A DNA stretch of 64,000 nt, taken from Glebionis coronaria. Lineage: Eukaryota > Streptophyta > Magnoliopsida > Asterales > Asteraceae. Below the pieces are notes generated by a model, which saw nothing but the letters and a program-made list of their open reading frames with translations, made no database searches and was not told where the DNA came from. The stretch covers positions 217,852,592 to 217,916,591 of the forward strand of contig CM046882.1 of NCBI GenBank assembly GCA_025667525.1, read 5' to 3'. The position numbers were made by a program, and so were the translations under genes. Positions 1 through 11,669 of the stretch are shown piece after piece (within the stretch, counting starts at the first letter, position 1; every line of letters starts with the position of its first letter).

Positions 1-2167
1 CTGTTGGGCCTGGATGTAGGCCCAACAAGGTAGCATACTTGTCCCTTTTTCAGTTATTTGGTGTTTATGTGGTTTATGCATGAAAGTGTTTAAGTGTTGT
101 TGTTTTTGGTTTGATTCTATTGTTTAGTAGTTGTATGCATGATATTAAGTGATTGGAATCAGTTTGGAGTTGATTTGAATTGATTTGCTTTGGAAAAATC
201 TTGATTTTCAGTTTAAAGGGGTGTTTGGATCAGGATTCTAGTGGGGTTTAATAACTTTACTCTTGCTTTAAAACCTATTATATCCACTCAATAGGGTAGT
301 GTTAGGATATATGTTAGTTTTGTTTTCATATTTGGTAGGGTTTAAGTCAATTTCCATGCTAAAAATTGGAAAAATGAGCAAAAATCAGTAAGTGCTTGTT
401 GTGGATTGTTTTTGTTGAATTTTTCCATCAAATCTTGGTAGATGCTAGTTAATAGGTCTTCTTAGGTTTGTGTAGTGATTTCATATCATTTTGTTGGATT
501 GTGTGCTAGAATTTGGCCATTGAATCTCACATTTGTGCAAGTAAGCTTAGGGTAATATTCATCAGTCAAAACATAGGCTTAATCAGACATTTTTTGTGCA
601 ATATTGTGCTTGATTCTGTGTTATACCTGCTTGTTTTGTGTTTGATTAACTCCCTACACTCCAACTGAGTGTAGGGGTGCCCTATTGTCCATCAAAAACA
701 CCACAAATAGCCAAAGACAAGCCCTCTTGTCCTTATTTTCACAAGTGATGATATCACTTTTTGTTCATCAGTAAAAATATCATATCTGGGCACGTTTTGA
801 TTCCTAAAAGCTTGATTCTTGTTTGTTTGTTGATTAAACTTGTGTTTTAGAGTAAGTAAGTGTTACTGTTTTTGGGTTTTAAAGTTTAAAAAAAAGAAAA
901 AAAAGAAAAAGTAAAAAGGACGTGGCCAGGACTCGAACCTGCGCCACTCCTCCCACACACCAACGTGTTTACCAAATGCCCTAGGGTCTTTGACTGGTAA
1001 CTCTTTGCAACACTTGGTATTTAAGTAGTCTTTGTTTTCTAGCTTATTTAACTAGCAGCTTATTTATAAGTGGTTTTCAGCTTATTCTCTTTGGATTTTT
1101 ACCAGTTAGTATTTTTCTCTTGTTTTTATTCAGTTTTAGGACTTTTTGGTGTTAAAAGATTATTTTTCCCGTAAGTAATTAATTTTTTAGGATAATTTTT
1201 AGTTTAAATTTTAGAAAGTGAATTAAAAATAGCAAAAGTAGTTTTAAAAATCTGAAAAAATAGTTTTTAGGTTTTTATTTATATTTTTGAGGTTTACAGC
1301 TAAAAAAGTTTTCAAAAAGTCTTATTTTTTATTTTATAGGATTTTAGGGTTTTTAACCAACTTTAAAATTTAATGTAAAATTATTAAATATGTTTTAGAA
1401 ACTTTTGATTGCATTTCTGTCTTAGTTACAATATTTTAGATTTTTGGTAATTTTTTAGATTTATTTTATAAACTTTGAAATTTTTTTGATTATTTGATTA
1501 TTATTTTATTATTAAAAATTGAAAGTTAGTTTTTTCTACTTTTTTCATTTTTCCTAGATTGTAGACACTAAATTAGGAAATTTTTAACTTTCCAAATATT
1601 TTTAGGACTATTTTCTAGATGTAATTTAAGTTTTAATTGATTTCAATAGTTTTTTAAGTGTTTAAAAATAGTTTTATTTGGTTTTAAAATTTTAAAAAAT
1701 ACTTTTTAGTTTAATTAGGTTATTTTTGAGGTTTACAAACTTTAAACACTTGTTTGGGACTTTTTAATAATTAATTGTGATTTTTAGGGCTTTAATTAGA
1801 ATTAAAAAGTCATTATCTAATTAATTAAAAGGTTTTAGCAAGTTTGGATTTTTTGTAAAACTCTTAGAATATTATTTTGGATTTTTAGTAATTTTTAGGA
1901 ATTTTTAGGTTAAAATTTTAATTTTTGCACTATTTACGGTTTTACGTGATTGCCTTTTTCGTCTTAGTTTAATCCGACTTCGTAACTGTCATTTCTTTCT
2001 TATTTCTATTTTCTTTTCTTCTCATAACAATAAAATCATCATTAATCAATTCATTACACAACACACGTGCCTCCTCGAGAACGAACTCACTTAGGGTCAT
2101 TTACACACGGTTTTCCTAAATCGTCGTGCATACTTGCCCTATTTATTGCTCTTTTCCTAAAGGGTAG
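1..2167 (+). repeat. E1-family LTR, 3' part (left duplicate copy)
   Basis: This stretch matches 10684-12855 base for base apart from scattered differences, and also matches the E1 3' LTR from 24109. It starts inside the LTR because the window cuts it. It holds the third hairpin of the leader array (2-27), an AT-rich block of TTTTTAG-type runs (about 1140-1930), and a conserved LTR-end segment (about 2040-2160). It ends with GGTAG, the target site of the E0 insertion. No gene is visible. Confidence 0.9.
917..985 (-). other. Antisense tRNA-like unit in E1-family LTR (left copy)
   Basis: On the minus strand a B box GGTTCGAGTCC (929-939) fits the Pol III consensus exactly. An A-box-like TAGGGCATTTGG (972-983) starts 44 nt upstream, the canonical tRNA spacing. 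The T stem pairs at 4 of 5 positions. A T5 run follows at the 3' side (912-918 on plus is A-rich). The acceptor stem does not pair, so this is a tRNA relic or a Pol III unit, not a tRNA gene. Confidence 0.5.
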
Positions 2168-3379
2168 TGATAGTTGTAAAATTACACTTGTTTAGGAAAA
2201 CAAGGTAAAAGCGGTAAGTATTAACGAGTAGTTTAGGAAAACCACAAGTTATGACCCAAATGGGGATCGTTCTCTCGAGGAGGCACGTGTGTTGTGTAAT
2301 GAATGTTTGATTATGTTTTTGATTATTAATGAGAAGAAAAGAAGAGAAAATGACGAAGACGAAAAAAATAGAAAAATAAGGCAAAAACACTACTAGAAAG
2401 TTACGACGTAGAAACGTAAAAAAAACCACAAAATTTAAAATTTTAATCTAAAAATTCCTAAAAATTACTAAAAATCCACAATAAAATTCTAAGAGTTTAC
2501 AAAAAATCCAAACTTGCCAAAACCTTTTAATTAATTTAATAATGACTTTTTAATGCTAATTAAAGCCCTAAAAATCACTTTTAAATATTAAAAAGCCCTA
2601 AACAAGATTTTATAGTTTGTAAACCTCACAAATGACCTAATTAAGCTAAAAACTATTTTTTAAAAAGTTTTAAAACCAAATTAAAGTATTTTTAAACTCC
2701 TAAAAACTATTAAAATCTATTAAATCTTAAATTAATTCTAAAAATTAATTGAAAAAGCCTAAAAATTAATTGGAAAGTGAAAAAGTTCCTATTTTAATGT
2801 CTCAAATCTAGGAAAAATAAAAAAAAGTTAAAAATAAAACTTTTTATTTTTAATAATAAAATAATATTAAAATAATAGAAAAAATAAAAAGTTGATAAAA
2901 TTAACTCTAAAAAATTTCTAAAATACTAAAATAATCTAACTAAGATAAAAAAGTAAATTAAAGCTCCTAAAACCTTTTTATTAATTCTATAAAAATTATT
3001 AAAGTTTATAAAAAACCTTAAAATAATATAAAATTAAAAATTAAAGTTTTGAAACCAAAACTAGATGTAAACCTCAAAAAGATTATTTAAAAAACTAAAA
3101 ATTATTTTTCCTAAAAATTAAAACACTTTTAACTATTTTTTAATGATTTTATAAAATACGGCTAATAAATAAATTATAAAAAATAAATAAAGAAAAGGAA
3201 AAATATAAAACCAAGCTAGAAAAATCCTAATTACTAATAATATCCTAGGAAAAATAAAAAGTAGCCAAAAAGTTAAACCAATAAGCTCAAATGAGCTTAT
3301 TTGTTCACGGCTTAATTTGAAAAAAGGGAAATTGAAAAAGGGTTAAGTATGTATTGAAATGAAAGGCTTAACGTAAAAA

Positions 3380-3455
3380 AGCATCTAGATCACCGTAGAA
3401 CCGTTACTCCTCCTTCGAAAGGTCGCGGGTTCGAGTCCGGTGCGGGTGACTTTTT
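3380..3455 (+). other. tRNA-like unit antisense to the E0 LTR (left copy)
   Basis: The B box GGTTCGAGTCC at 3428-3438 is perfect. An A-box/D-loop-like TAGATCACCG lies about 43 nt upstream; compare the usual tRNA start TAGCTCAG. A TTTTT stretch follows at 3451-3455. This copy has lost one G in the D-loop region compared with the copy at 14063. The T stem is imperfect, so a working tRNA is unlikely. Confidence 0.5.
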
Positions 3456-4368
3456 ATAAAATTTTCCTTTTTTATTTTTTTCTTTTCCAATCCAAACTGT
3501 GACCTTGTATGACTTGTAGAACAAAACCAATTCCTTTTTATGCAAGATTAAGCAGGATTTAATACCCAAATTCGTTACCAGTTCAAGTGTTTTAAGAACA
3601 CAAGTTTTTTGGTGTTCTTACTTGTTTCTTCACAGATGAATGAATCACCAAGAGGACTTGGTGGTGCTTATTTGGATGTTTTCTTGGACAAAGGGGGCAC
3701 CCTTGTGCTCTTTGGAGCACAAGGAGTCAGAAACAAGTAGGAAACAAGCACTAATTAGCACAAAGATGTTCAAAACCAAGCACACAAGGCAATATGAAGT
3801 TGCTGATGTAATATAATGAGGTCTGAGGACTTCTATGCAGATTACTAGCACAATTTTGAGTTTCAAACTCCAAACTTTAGCATACAGGCTCACCAATTAA
3901 CCCACAACTTAACTACAATCCTATATTAACCTTGGTCTTAACAGATTATGAAGATCTAAGCATCAAAATAAGGAAAAACAAGCAGAACTAAGACTTATGC
4001 AGGTTCAGGCTAACTTTCACTTTTTAAACACTCAAACTTGCTTAAAACCTTTCCAAACTGAAACTCAACTATCATGCAATCTATCTCAATCTTTTTTTAC
4101 CTTTCTAACACCTTTTAATAACACAATCAAAGGTTTTGTACCCTGCTAACACCTGAATCCAAACAACCCTTTAAGTTTTTTTGAAAACGTTTTTAAATAA
4201 CCAAATCACTTCAAAACTTCTACAAACTGATTTAAAATTATCCTAACATGCATAAAACAAACCTATGAGCTATTTCAATCAATCTTAACACTAATTTCCA
4301 CCTTTCATGCAAATTCACATAACTTCACTTTTTTCTGAAAATTTCAAAAGGGACAAAATTTCTTACCT

Positions 4369-4431
4369 AAGAACCCTACATCCAGGGTTCTTTGTGGTTG
4401 CAATACCACCTCCCAATACACCCGGGTGTAT
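4369..4431 (-). promoter_or_regulatory. Leader hairpin array in E0 LTR (left copy)
   Basis: There are three hairpins in a row on the minus strand. H1 (4416-4431) is a 16-nt perfect palindrome with a CCCGGG core. H2 (4394-4409) has stem GTGGT/ACCAC and loop ATTGCA. H3 (4369-4392) has stem AAGAACCC/GGGTTCTT and loop TGGATGTA. The array lies about 437 nt downstream of the TATA box at 4868-4875. The E1 LTR has the same three hairpins with other stem sequences. Confidence 0.7.
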
Positions 4432-4867
4432 GCAGAACAATGATCAACAATTCTCCAAATGCTGCTAAGAAAATCAAAGAAAAAACAGGCACAATCTATG
4501 TATATACTGTTTTCCCTCTTTCTTTCTTAAAAACCTTTATAAAATCTTGAAACCTCAAACACTTTTCAAACAAGAACAGGAACACAAAATCCAAGGATTT
4601 GTTCCACTTTCACTTCACAAATCTTGGACTTTCTGGAATTAATAAGAACTTTTCAAAACCTTTTTATGACAAACCTTTTTGAAAATCTTTCACACAAATG
4701 ATAATTGGAACTCAGAATCAGCAATCAAACATCCCAACTTTTTAATAAACATAAAAGGAATTACAATTTCTTTTAGAAAATACCAAACTTTATATTAAAT
4801 TTAAAACGGAATTACAAGGATGATTGCAAAAAACTGGAACAAGAGTATAGGGTCACATGTCGACTCC

Positions 4868-4875
4868 TATATATA
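4868..4875 (-). promoter_or_regulatory. TATA box of E0 LTR (left copy)
   Basis: TATATATA lies upstream, on the minus strand, of the leader hairpins, at the same distance from them as the TATA boxes of E1 and E2. This is a promoter inference from position and sequence only. Confidence 0.5.
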
Positions 4876-5925
4876 CTGGAAAAGGAACTATCTAGAACAT
4901 TGAATAAAAAATTACACTTGCTGAAACCCTAATCTAAAGAATCTCGAAAATGCCCTTCTTGTTTGACGAATTCTTGGTCAAAAACTGATCACATGAGGAT
5001 TCTGAGGGATGCCAGCTTGTACAATTTGATCTTGGACGTCAAATTAATCTTGGGGACCAAGGAGTCGATCTCCCACGTTAAATTGGTCGGGTGTGGGGTT
5101 TTGTGTGAAAATGATGTAGCAGGGGAGGTCTGGGGTGGGTCCCACAGGTCATGTGGGTTTGTCAAGTAAGGTGGGAAAAGGTGAGGGGAGTGGTAATTAG
5201 AGATCTGGAGGGTTAGGGGTAATACCCCTTTGTTTTTGGTTTAATCAAGCCTGGGAGAGGATTAGGGTTCTAGGTTAATTAGGGGGCGTTTTAATCTGTT
5301 TTTGGATAAAACAGATTTTAAAAAATGTGTTTTAGAGGGAATGGTTAGTGGGGGAATTTTGACTTGGGTTTGACCATGTTTAATATAAAACTGGGTATAA
5401 TGGGATTGGGCTTGGGGTGTTTGTTGGGCTAAGGTGGGGTAATATCATTACCCGTCCAATATGGCTAACAGCAGTTTGTTTTTGTTTGCAAGCTTAGTCC
5501 AAAAGCTAACATCCAGTTAAGTCCCTCTCACCAACAGTCCAAAATGAATTTCAAAGTTAGTCCTTTTGCCATTTTAGACTAACTTTTGCACATTTAATCT
5601 ATTTCCAAGGGCCTTTCTTGTGCAATCTTCAAACTTCAAGGATCATACTTGCACAATTAACATTTTTGAGGGTTAATTATGACAAGTTCTTCAAACTTGA
5701 GGGGTCTTTTTGCAAAATTCCATAAATGAGCTTGGTTCATTGTGCGTCTTCGTTTCCCGTGTTCGTTTTTGAATGATTCTTGTGATCTTTTGCCATTTCC
5801 TCAATATCCGTACCTAAAAATACACAAGTAACAAACACGAGCATATATTTGGCATATTTTATGATATTTTATGCAAATTAAGGCCGTTTTGGACGATGAG
5901 ACCATGTATAAAAGCAGTCTCATTA

Positions 5926-5964
5926 CTCCCCCATACTAAACCATTGCCGTGCCCTCACGCAATG
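5926..5964 (-). promoter_or_regulatory. E0 polypurine tract with upstream hairpin
   Basis: On the minus strand a hairpin (5942-5964) has outer stem CATTG/CAATG, inner stem CGTG/CACG, loop AGGG and one bulged base. It is followed by the purine tract AGTATGGGGGAG (5926-5937), directly against the LTR start. The layout is the same as in E1 (22494-22532). Confidence 0.75.
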
Positions 5965-7590
5965 CTAGAATAAAGTATCAAAGCATCTCGAAAATTTAAT
6001 TTTATTCCCTTTATTGAAAGATAAACTAGCTACATACTACAATTACTACTACTTGCGTTTTAGACATAATGTATGATTTTCATCGCAAAATGGGACGTTT
6101 AGGTTCATAGAACAAGAACACGTGAATGCTTCGTTAGAAATAATTTCGTCGTCCCCGATTTTCACCTTAATTCCATGCCAAGCGTGCAACGAGATCATTG
6201 TCATTATAAGTTAGTAATGCTAACACTACTCATATGCCCTAATCACGTACTTATTCTCCCATTATTCCTAAGTTGTATCTCTTATATTTTATTATGTCTT
6301 AATGATCATGAGGATACATTGTTGACTTATGCGATAATAGAGATTTAGGTCTAAAAATAGAGTCCTAACGGTGTAACTAAGACCATCAAATCAATAACCC
6401 CTCCTAATAGACAACGATGTCAAAAAATTAAGTTGACAATAAGAATCGATAAACACGGTTTTATAAAGGTTTTGAACATGAGACTTATTACCAAGACTTT
6501 TATACGCCCCCTAACGGAAGGACCTTATTATCTTTGGTTTACCTCCATCTTTTATTCAACTTCGCCATGAAGCTTTTATTATGACTTCGGTCTTGCCTTG
6601 CCTTTTATTATCCGCCATCATCGGTGGTTTTATTAGCCAAAGACGTATATCCTCACGCTAAGGCGAATTTTGGATCTTTAAAGCTTCGAAGATTAAGGCT
6701 TGATTCACTTTCAATTTTGCATAGATTTTAGGCCTTGTGGGGCTTCAAATTGTTTGCTTGATTTAGGTGAGCACTTGAAATCTTATTATTAGGTGAAGCT
6801 TTCGATTATTCGGGTTGCCAATACTTCAAAACCGTGACGCTGGCGATACCTTAATGTCTTCCCAATTTAATTACACGGAAGCTACTAGAAAAGACTAGAA
6901 ACCCAACAATCAAAACTAAACCGCTAAATCAATATTTATTAAGCAAAAAATATTTACAAGCGAAGGGAGAATAAGCAAACAACGAGAACACATGAGTTTT
7001 TGAAAGAATACGAGTACTCTACGTTTAGCATAGTATCTTATAATTAACTCTATCATTTCTCGTCCTCATTTAAGAGACTTAGCCTAATGTGTAGTTAAGG
7101 AATCAAAGCTAAGTGCTCAACACGCACGGTCGAGTCAAAAATTACTCTTATTCTCGCCATCGGAAAATATACATATATCCGTGGTAGATTGTGTTATAAC
7201 GTAAACACAATCCCTTACATGGTTATAAAGTAAACCATGCCCGAGAAATTAATTCCCATTGTGAGCCAAAGCTTTCATAATAAATACTTGACTTTAATGT
7301 GAAAACCGGGTTGCAGTCAGAACTAACTACAAACCATTTAGGCATGTTTTATGAAATATTTACAACTTTTGTACGAACTCTATTTATGGCGCCGTATTAA
7401 TATTAGTCGACATTTCTAAGGCCGTAAATATTATCGTACCAAAAGACATGCCTTTGAAAAATAAAGTAAAAATATTTTTGGATTTTTCTGAATTTTTCAA
7501 TTTTTATAGTTTTTATATGGTTTTATATTTTTGTATTTTGCTTTTGTGGATAAAAATATAAACAATGTATACAGATGATCACCAAGGATA
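5926..7590 (-). mobile_element. E0 internal region, 3' non-coding part (truncated)
   Basis: Read on the minus strand, 7165 to 5926 matches the E1 3' internal region 21290-22532 almost throughout, ending in the same polypurine tract. No coding sequence is visible. At the right it gives way to the 3' non-coding end of C1. I cannot fix this junction better than about 7180-7600, because the E1 counterpart diverges before it. No 5' LTR of E0 follows, so E0 is cut here, most simply by the breakpoint of a tandem duplication. Confidence 0.7.
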
Positions 7591-7610
7591 CGGAGAATAG
7601 CTTACCACCA

Positions 7611-9110
7611 TTATTGTTTCGCTTCATCTGCCAGTTCCTTAAGAGTCTCGGGCGAGAATGTTCTCAAACCTAGCTTGTCGGCCAAAAATTCAATTAGAGC
7701 GCGATCTAAAGCCTTCATGAAAATATCCGCCAATTGATACTCAGATCGGACAAAGTAGAGCTCGATCACTCTATTTTCCACTGGCTCCTATATAAAGTGG
7801 TAGCGAATATCAATATGCTTCGACCGGGAGAATTGAACATTGTTGCAGCATAATGCAATTGCACTTTTGTTGTCGCAGTACATCGGAATTTTGTTGAAGC
7901 CTAGACCATAGTCGGTTAATTACGATCTCATCCAAATAATTTGAGCACAGCAACCGGACATAGCTATGTATTCTGATTCCGTACTTGAAATTGCAGCGTT
8001 TTTCTACCTTTTTGATGCCCAACTGATTAGTCGATCTCCTAGTAGTTGCAAAGTTCCACTCGTGCTACGCCTTGTATCTTGACAACCCGCGTGATCCGCA
8101 TCTACATATGCCATTAGTGCAATCGAAGAATCCTTCGAATACCAAAGTCCCCGATTAATGGTTCCTTTATGATACCGAAAGATCCGTTTAACAGTAGCTA
8201 AGTCTAACTCAGTAGGTCGAGTTTGATACCGAGCACACATACATATAGCAAACTGAAGATCAGGTCGACTAGCTGTGATATACAGAAGAGTACCGATCAT
8301 TCTACGATAAAGTGACAGATCAACGCCAATTCTATGTGGATATGCATCTAGCTTAGTTCGTTCCACCATTGGAGTATCCACGGGGTCGCAAGATTCCATC
8401 TTATATTTCTTAAGAGATTCAAGGGCATACTTGGATTGATTGATAAAGATGCCTCTGGGACTCTGAGATATTTGAAGACCTAAGAAGAATGATACCTTGC
8501 CCATCATTGACATCTTAAACTTGGAAGACATGAGTGTCCCAAACTCACCGGATATGGTTTGGGTCGACGCAACAAATATAATATCGACATATATTTGTAC
8601 CATAATCATATCTTTACCTCGTTTCTGAATGAACAGTGTGGGATCCACCTTGCCTTTAGCGAAGCCTTGCGTAATGAGAAATTGTGACAATAGATTATAC
8701 CATGTGTGTGGAGCTTGCTTCAACCCATAGAGAGCCTTCTTAAGCTTGTACACGTGATTAGGATATTTAGGGTTCACAAAACCATCCGGATGTTGAACAT
8801 ATACCTCTTCCATGATTTCACCATTAAGAAATGCCGTCTTCATATCCATCTAATAGACGATCATATTCATGTGGGCTGCATAAGCAAGGAATAGTCTAAT
8901 AGCTTCCAAATGGGCAACAGGTGCAAAGGATTCAATAAAGTCGATGCCCAATAATTGCTTGTATCCACGAGCTATTAGTCGAGCTTTGTTCTTCAATATT
9001 CCGCCTAACTCATTGAGTTTTACCTTGTAAACCCATTTTAAAGTGAGTAACTGCACTTGATCCGGGCATGGGACAAGTTCCCATACATCAAGACGTATAA
9101 ATTCATTAAG
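7611..9110 (-). pseudogene. pol: C1 Copia reverse transcriptase and RNase H (3' part of pol)
   Basis: On the minus strand this is the Copia RT from the KWVYK-type block (near 9040) through MDMKTAFLNGEI (8849), with LYGLKQAP, to the RNase H block AYVDADHAGC (near 8110) and a pol stop TAA at 7611-7613. The RT active site reads YVDI, where Copia normally has YVDD, so one catalytic Asp codon is gone. An in-frame TAG precedes MDMK, and a frameshift near 8010 splits RNase H. The start of RT lies on the other side of E1 (26304-26420), and reading across the joined TSD gives continuous RT homology. This copy is dead. Confidence 0.92.
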
Positions 9111-10209
9111 TTCTTTGATGACACTGCTTTTATACATAGTCTCATCGTCCAAATCGGGCTTAAAATGCATAAAATATCATTAAAACTGCCAAATATATGC
9201 TCGTGTTTGTTACTTGTGTATTTTTAGGTACGGATATTGAGGAAATGACAAAAAGATCACAAGAATCAATCAAAAACGAACACGGGAAACAAAGCCGCAC
9301 AATGAACCGGACCCAAATCTGGAATTTCCAAAATAGACCTTGAAGAATTGAAGATTGGCAACTTTAGTCCCTCAATTTTGAAGACTTGGCAAGATTGGAC
9401 CTTAAAGAAATCAAGTTATGCAAGAATGGTCCTTGAGGAATGAAGATATTACAAGTTTGACCCTTAAAGAATCCAAAAATATGCATTTATGGCCCTTGGA
9501 AAAAGTTTGTAAACAAGTTGTGCCAAAAATGACAACTTTGGCAAAGTTGTCACAAGTATAAATGGGCGTTGATGGCTGATTATTACAACATGAAAGAAGT
9601 GTGGAACTATGGGGACTAATACTGCCAGACATCCAAACATATCCCCACCAATCATTCATCCACCTCACCACCAACAACCAACCACAAACCTCCTCCTCAC
9701 AACACCCTCCCACGTCACCTTCCACCCAGGTTTATTAAATAAACCTGGTCAATTAGTCAACTTATTTTCCCACCTTAACACTTAATTTAAAAACATTTAC
9801 CCCCAATCCGGATTAAACCCCCCCCCCTAATAACCCAAGAACCCTAATTATCCCAGGATGAACACTAATTAAATCAAAGGGGTTTTGCCCCTAACTATCC
9901 AGAAACATAATTGGGTCACTCTCATCCCATCCCAACTCACCAAACATCTCCATGTGAACCATGGACCCCATTCGTCCCACCCTTGCTCAAGTCACTTTCC
10001 ACAAAACCCTAGGAGGGGACACATCCAACGTCTGAGATCAATTTCTTAGTCCCCAAGACCAAACAAACGTCCAAGATGAAGTTCCAACAGCTGGCCAAGT
10101 ACAAAGATCACATGAATCCATATTGACCAAGTTTGAAGATTGAAGACCAAGGGCTTTTTGGAGATTTCAGCTACTAGGGTTTAGCATTCTAGTATTTTCT
10201 ATAGACTAG

Positions 10210-10217
10210 TATAAATA
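10210..10217 (+). promoter_or_regulatory. TATA box of E1 5' LTR
   Basis: TATAAATA, repeated identically in the 3' LTR at 23634-23641. It is the likely start of the long (about 2.6 kb) R-U5 leader. The basis is sequence and position only. Confidence 0.55.
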
Positions 10218-10648
10218 CAAGCCGTATGTGGCTGTATTTCTTTGTTCCAGATTTTACTCAAAACTTGTAATCTTTTTAATTATTTATAAAGTTGGTGTTT
10301 TTGGTTAGAAATTGTAATTCCTTTTATGAGTTTTAAAAATTGATATATGTTTGATGAGTATTGATCTGAGTTCTATTAAAATTGTTTAAACACTTTGTGT
10401 TTTTGAGGTTTTGAAAAAGGGTTTTAAATTTCAGAAATCATTGGTCCAAGAAAGTGAAAGTGGACTTGGATATTTGATTTTCTGAATTTGATCTTGTTTT
10501 AAAACATATCCAAGTTTCAAGTTTTGTAGGTTCACATTTGGTGAAAAGGTTTAAAAATTTTCAGAAATCAGAAAGTTTGTATTGTTCTTGTTCTTCATTT
10601 TCTTTTCTTAGCAGGTTCCATTGGAGTGCTTGTTGTCAAGTGTTCAGC

Positions 10649-10711
10649 ACAGACCCGGGTCTGTTGGAGGTGACATAGCAGTCACTGTTGGGCCTGGATG
10701 TAGGCCCAACA
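10649..10711 (+). promoter_or_regulatory. Leader hairpin array in E1 5' LTR
   Basis: H1 (10649-10664) is a perfect palindrome with a CCCGGG core and arms ACAGA/TCTGT. H2 (10670-10685) has stem GTGAC/GTCAC and loop ATAGCA. H3 (10686-10711) has stem TGTTGGGCC/GGCCCAACA and loop TGGATGTA. The octamer CTTAGCAG lies about 35 nt upstream and is also found before the arrays in E0 and E5. The array is 432 nt past the TATA box, so it lies in the transcript leader. Confidence 0.75.
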
Positions 10712-11598
10712 AGGTAGCATACTTGTCCCTTTTTCAGTTATTTGGTGTTTATGTGGTTTATGCATGAAAGTGTTTAAGTGTTGTTGTTTTTGGTTTGATT
10801 CTATTGTTTAGTAGTTGTATGCATGATATTAAGTGATTGGAATCAGTTTGGAGTTGATTTGAATTGATTTGCTTTGGAAAAATCTTGATTTTCAGTTTAA
10901 AGGGGTGTTTGGATCAGGATTCTAGTGGGGTTTAATAACTTTACTCTTGCTTTAAAACCTGTTATATCCACTCAATAGGGTAGTGTTAGGATATATGTTA
11001 GTTTTGTTTTCATATTTGGTAGGGTTTAAGTCAATTTGCATGCTAAAAATTGGAAAAATGAGCAAAAATCAGTAAGTGCTTGTTGTGGATTGTTTTTGTT
11101 GAATTTTTCCATCAAATCTTGGTAGATGCTAGTTAATAGGTCTTCTTAGTTTTGTGTAGTGCTTTCATATCATTTTGTTGGATTGTGTGCTAGAATTTGG
11201 CCATTGAATCTCACATTGTGCAACTAAGCTTAGGGTAATATTCATCAGTCAAAACATAGGCTTAATCAGACATTTTTTGTGCAATATTGTGCTTGATTCT
11301 GTGTTATACCTGCTTGTTTTGTGTTTGATTGACTCCCTACACTCCAACTGAGTGTAGGGGTGCCCTATTGTCCATCAAAAACACCACAAATAGCCAAAGA
11401 CAAGCCCTCTTGTCCTTATTTTCACAAGTGATGATATCACTTTTTGTTCATCAGTAAAAATATCATATCTGGGCACGTTTTGATTCCTAAAAGCTTGATT
11501 CTTGTTTGTTTGTTGATTAAACTTGTGTTTTAGAGTAAGTAAGTGTTACTGTTTTGGGTTTTAAAGTTTAAAAAAAAAGAAAAAAAAAGAAAAAGTAA

Positions 11599-11669
11599 AA
11601 AGGACGTGGCCAGGACTCGAACCTGCGCCACTCCTCCCACACACCAACGTGTTTACCAAATGCCCTAGG
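11599..11669 (-). other. Antisense tRNA-like unit in E1 5' LTR
   Basis: B box GGTTCGAGTCC (minus, 11613-11623) and A-box-like TAGGGCATTTGG (11656-11667) at canonical tRNA spacing, followed on the minus strand by T runs. Equivalent to 917-985 and 25022-25095. Confidence 0.5.

Larger units (their letters stand above)
2168..5925 (-). mobile_element. E0 3' LTR, minus orientation (left copy)
   Basis: On the minus strand this is an Athila-type LTR that follows a polypurine tract. It begins TAATGAGAC, where the E1 LTR begins TGATGAGAC, and ends CTATCA. Its two ends resemble the E1 LTR but the middle has diverged, so it is a sister subfamily. It carries a TATA box (4868-4875), the hairpin array (4369-4431) and a tRNA-like unit (3380-3455). 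It is nearly identical to the solo LTR at 12856-16607. Both sit at the same GGTAG target inside an E1-type LTR. Confidence 0.85.

Noticed and set aside
1330..1360. Telomere-type repeat (TTTAGGG)
   Set aside because: Only single chance matches within AT-rich LTR sequence; no array.
2157..2429. Minus-strand open frame in the E0 LTR, repeated at 12845-13078
   Set aside because: It spans the junction of two inverted LTRs, has low-complexity Phe/Leu content and no domain, and is duplicated only because the DNA is.
4963..5169. 68-codon plus-strand frame, duplicated at 15645-15851
   Set aside because: It lies in the LTR and is antisense to the E0 promoter region. Identity between the copies comes from the DNA duplication, not selection.
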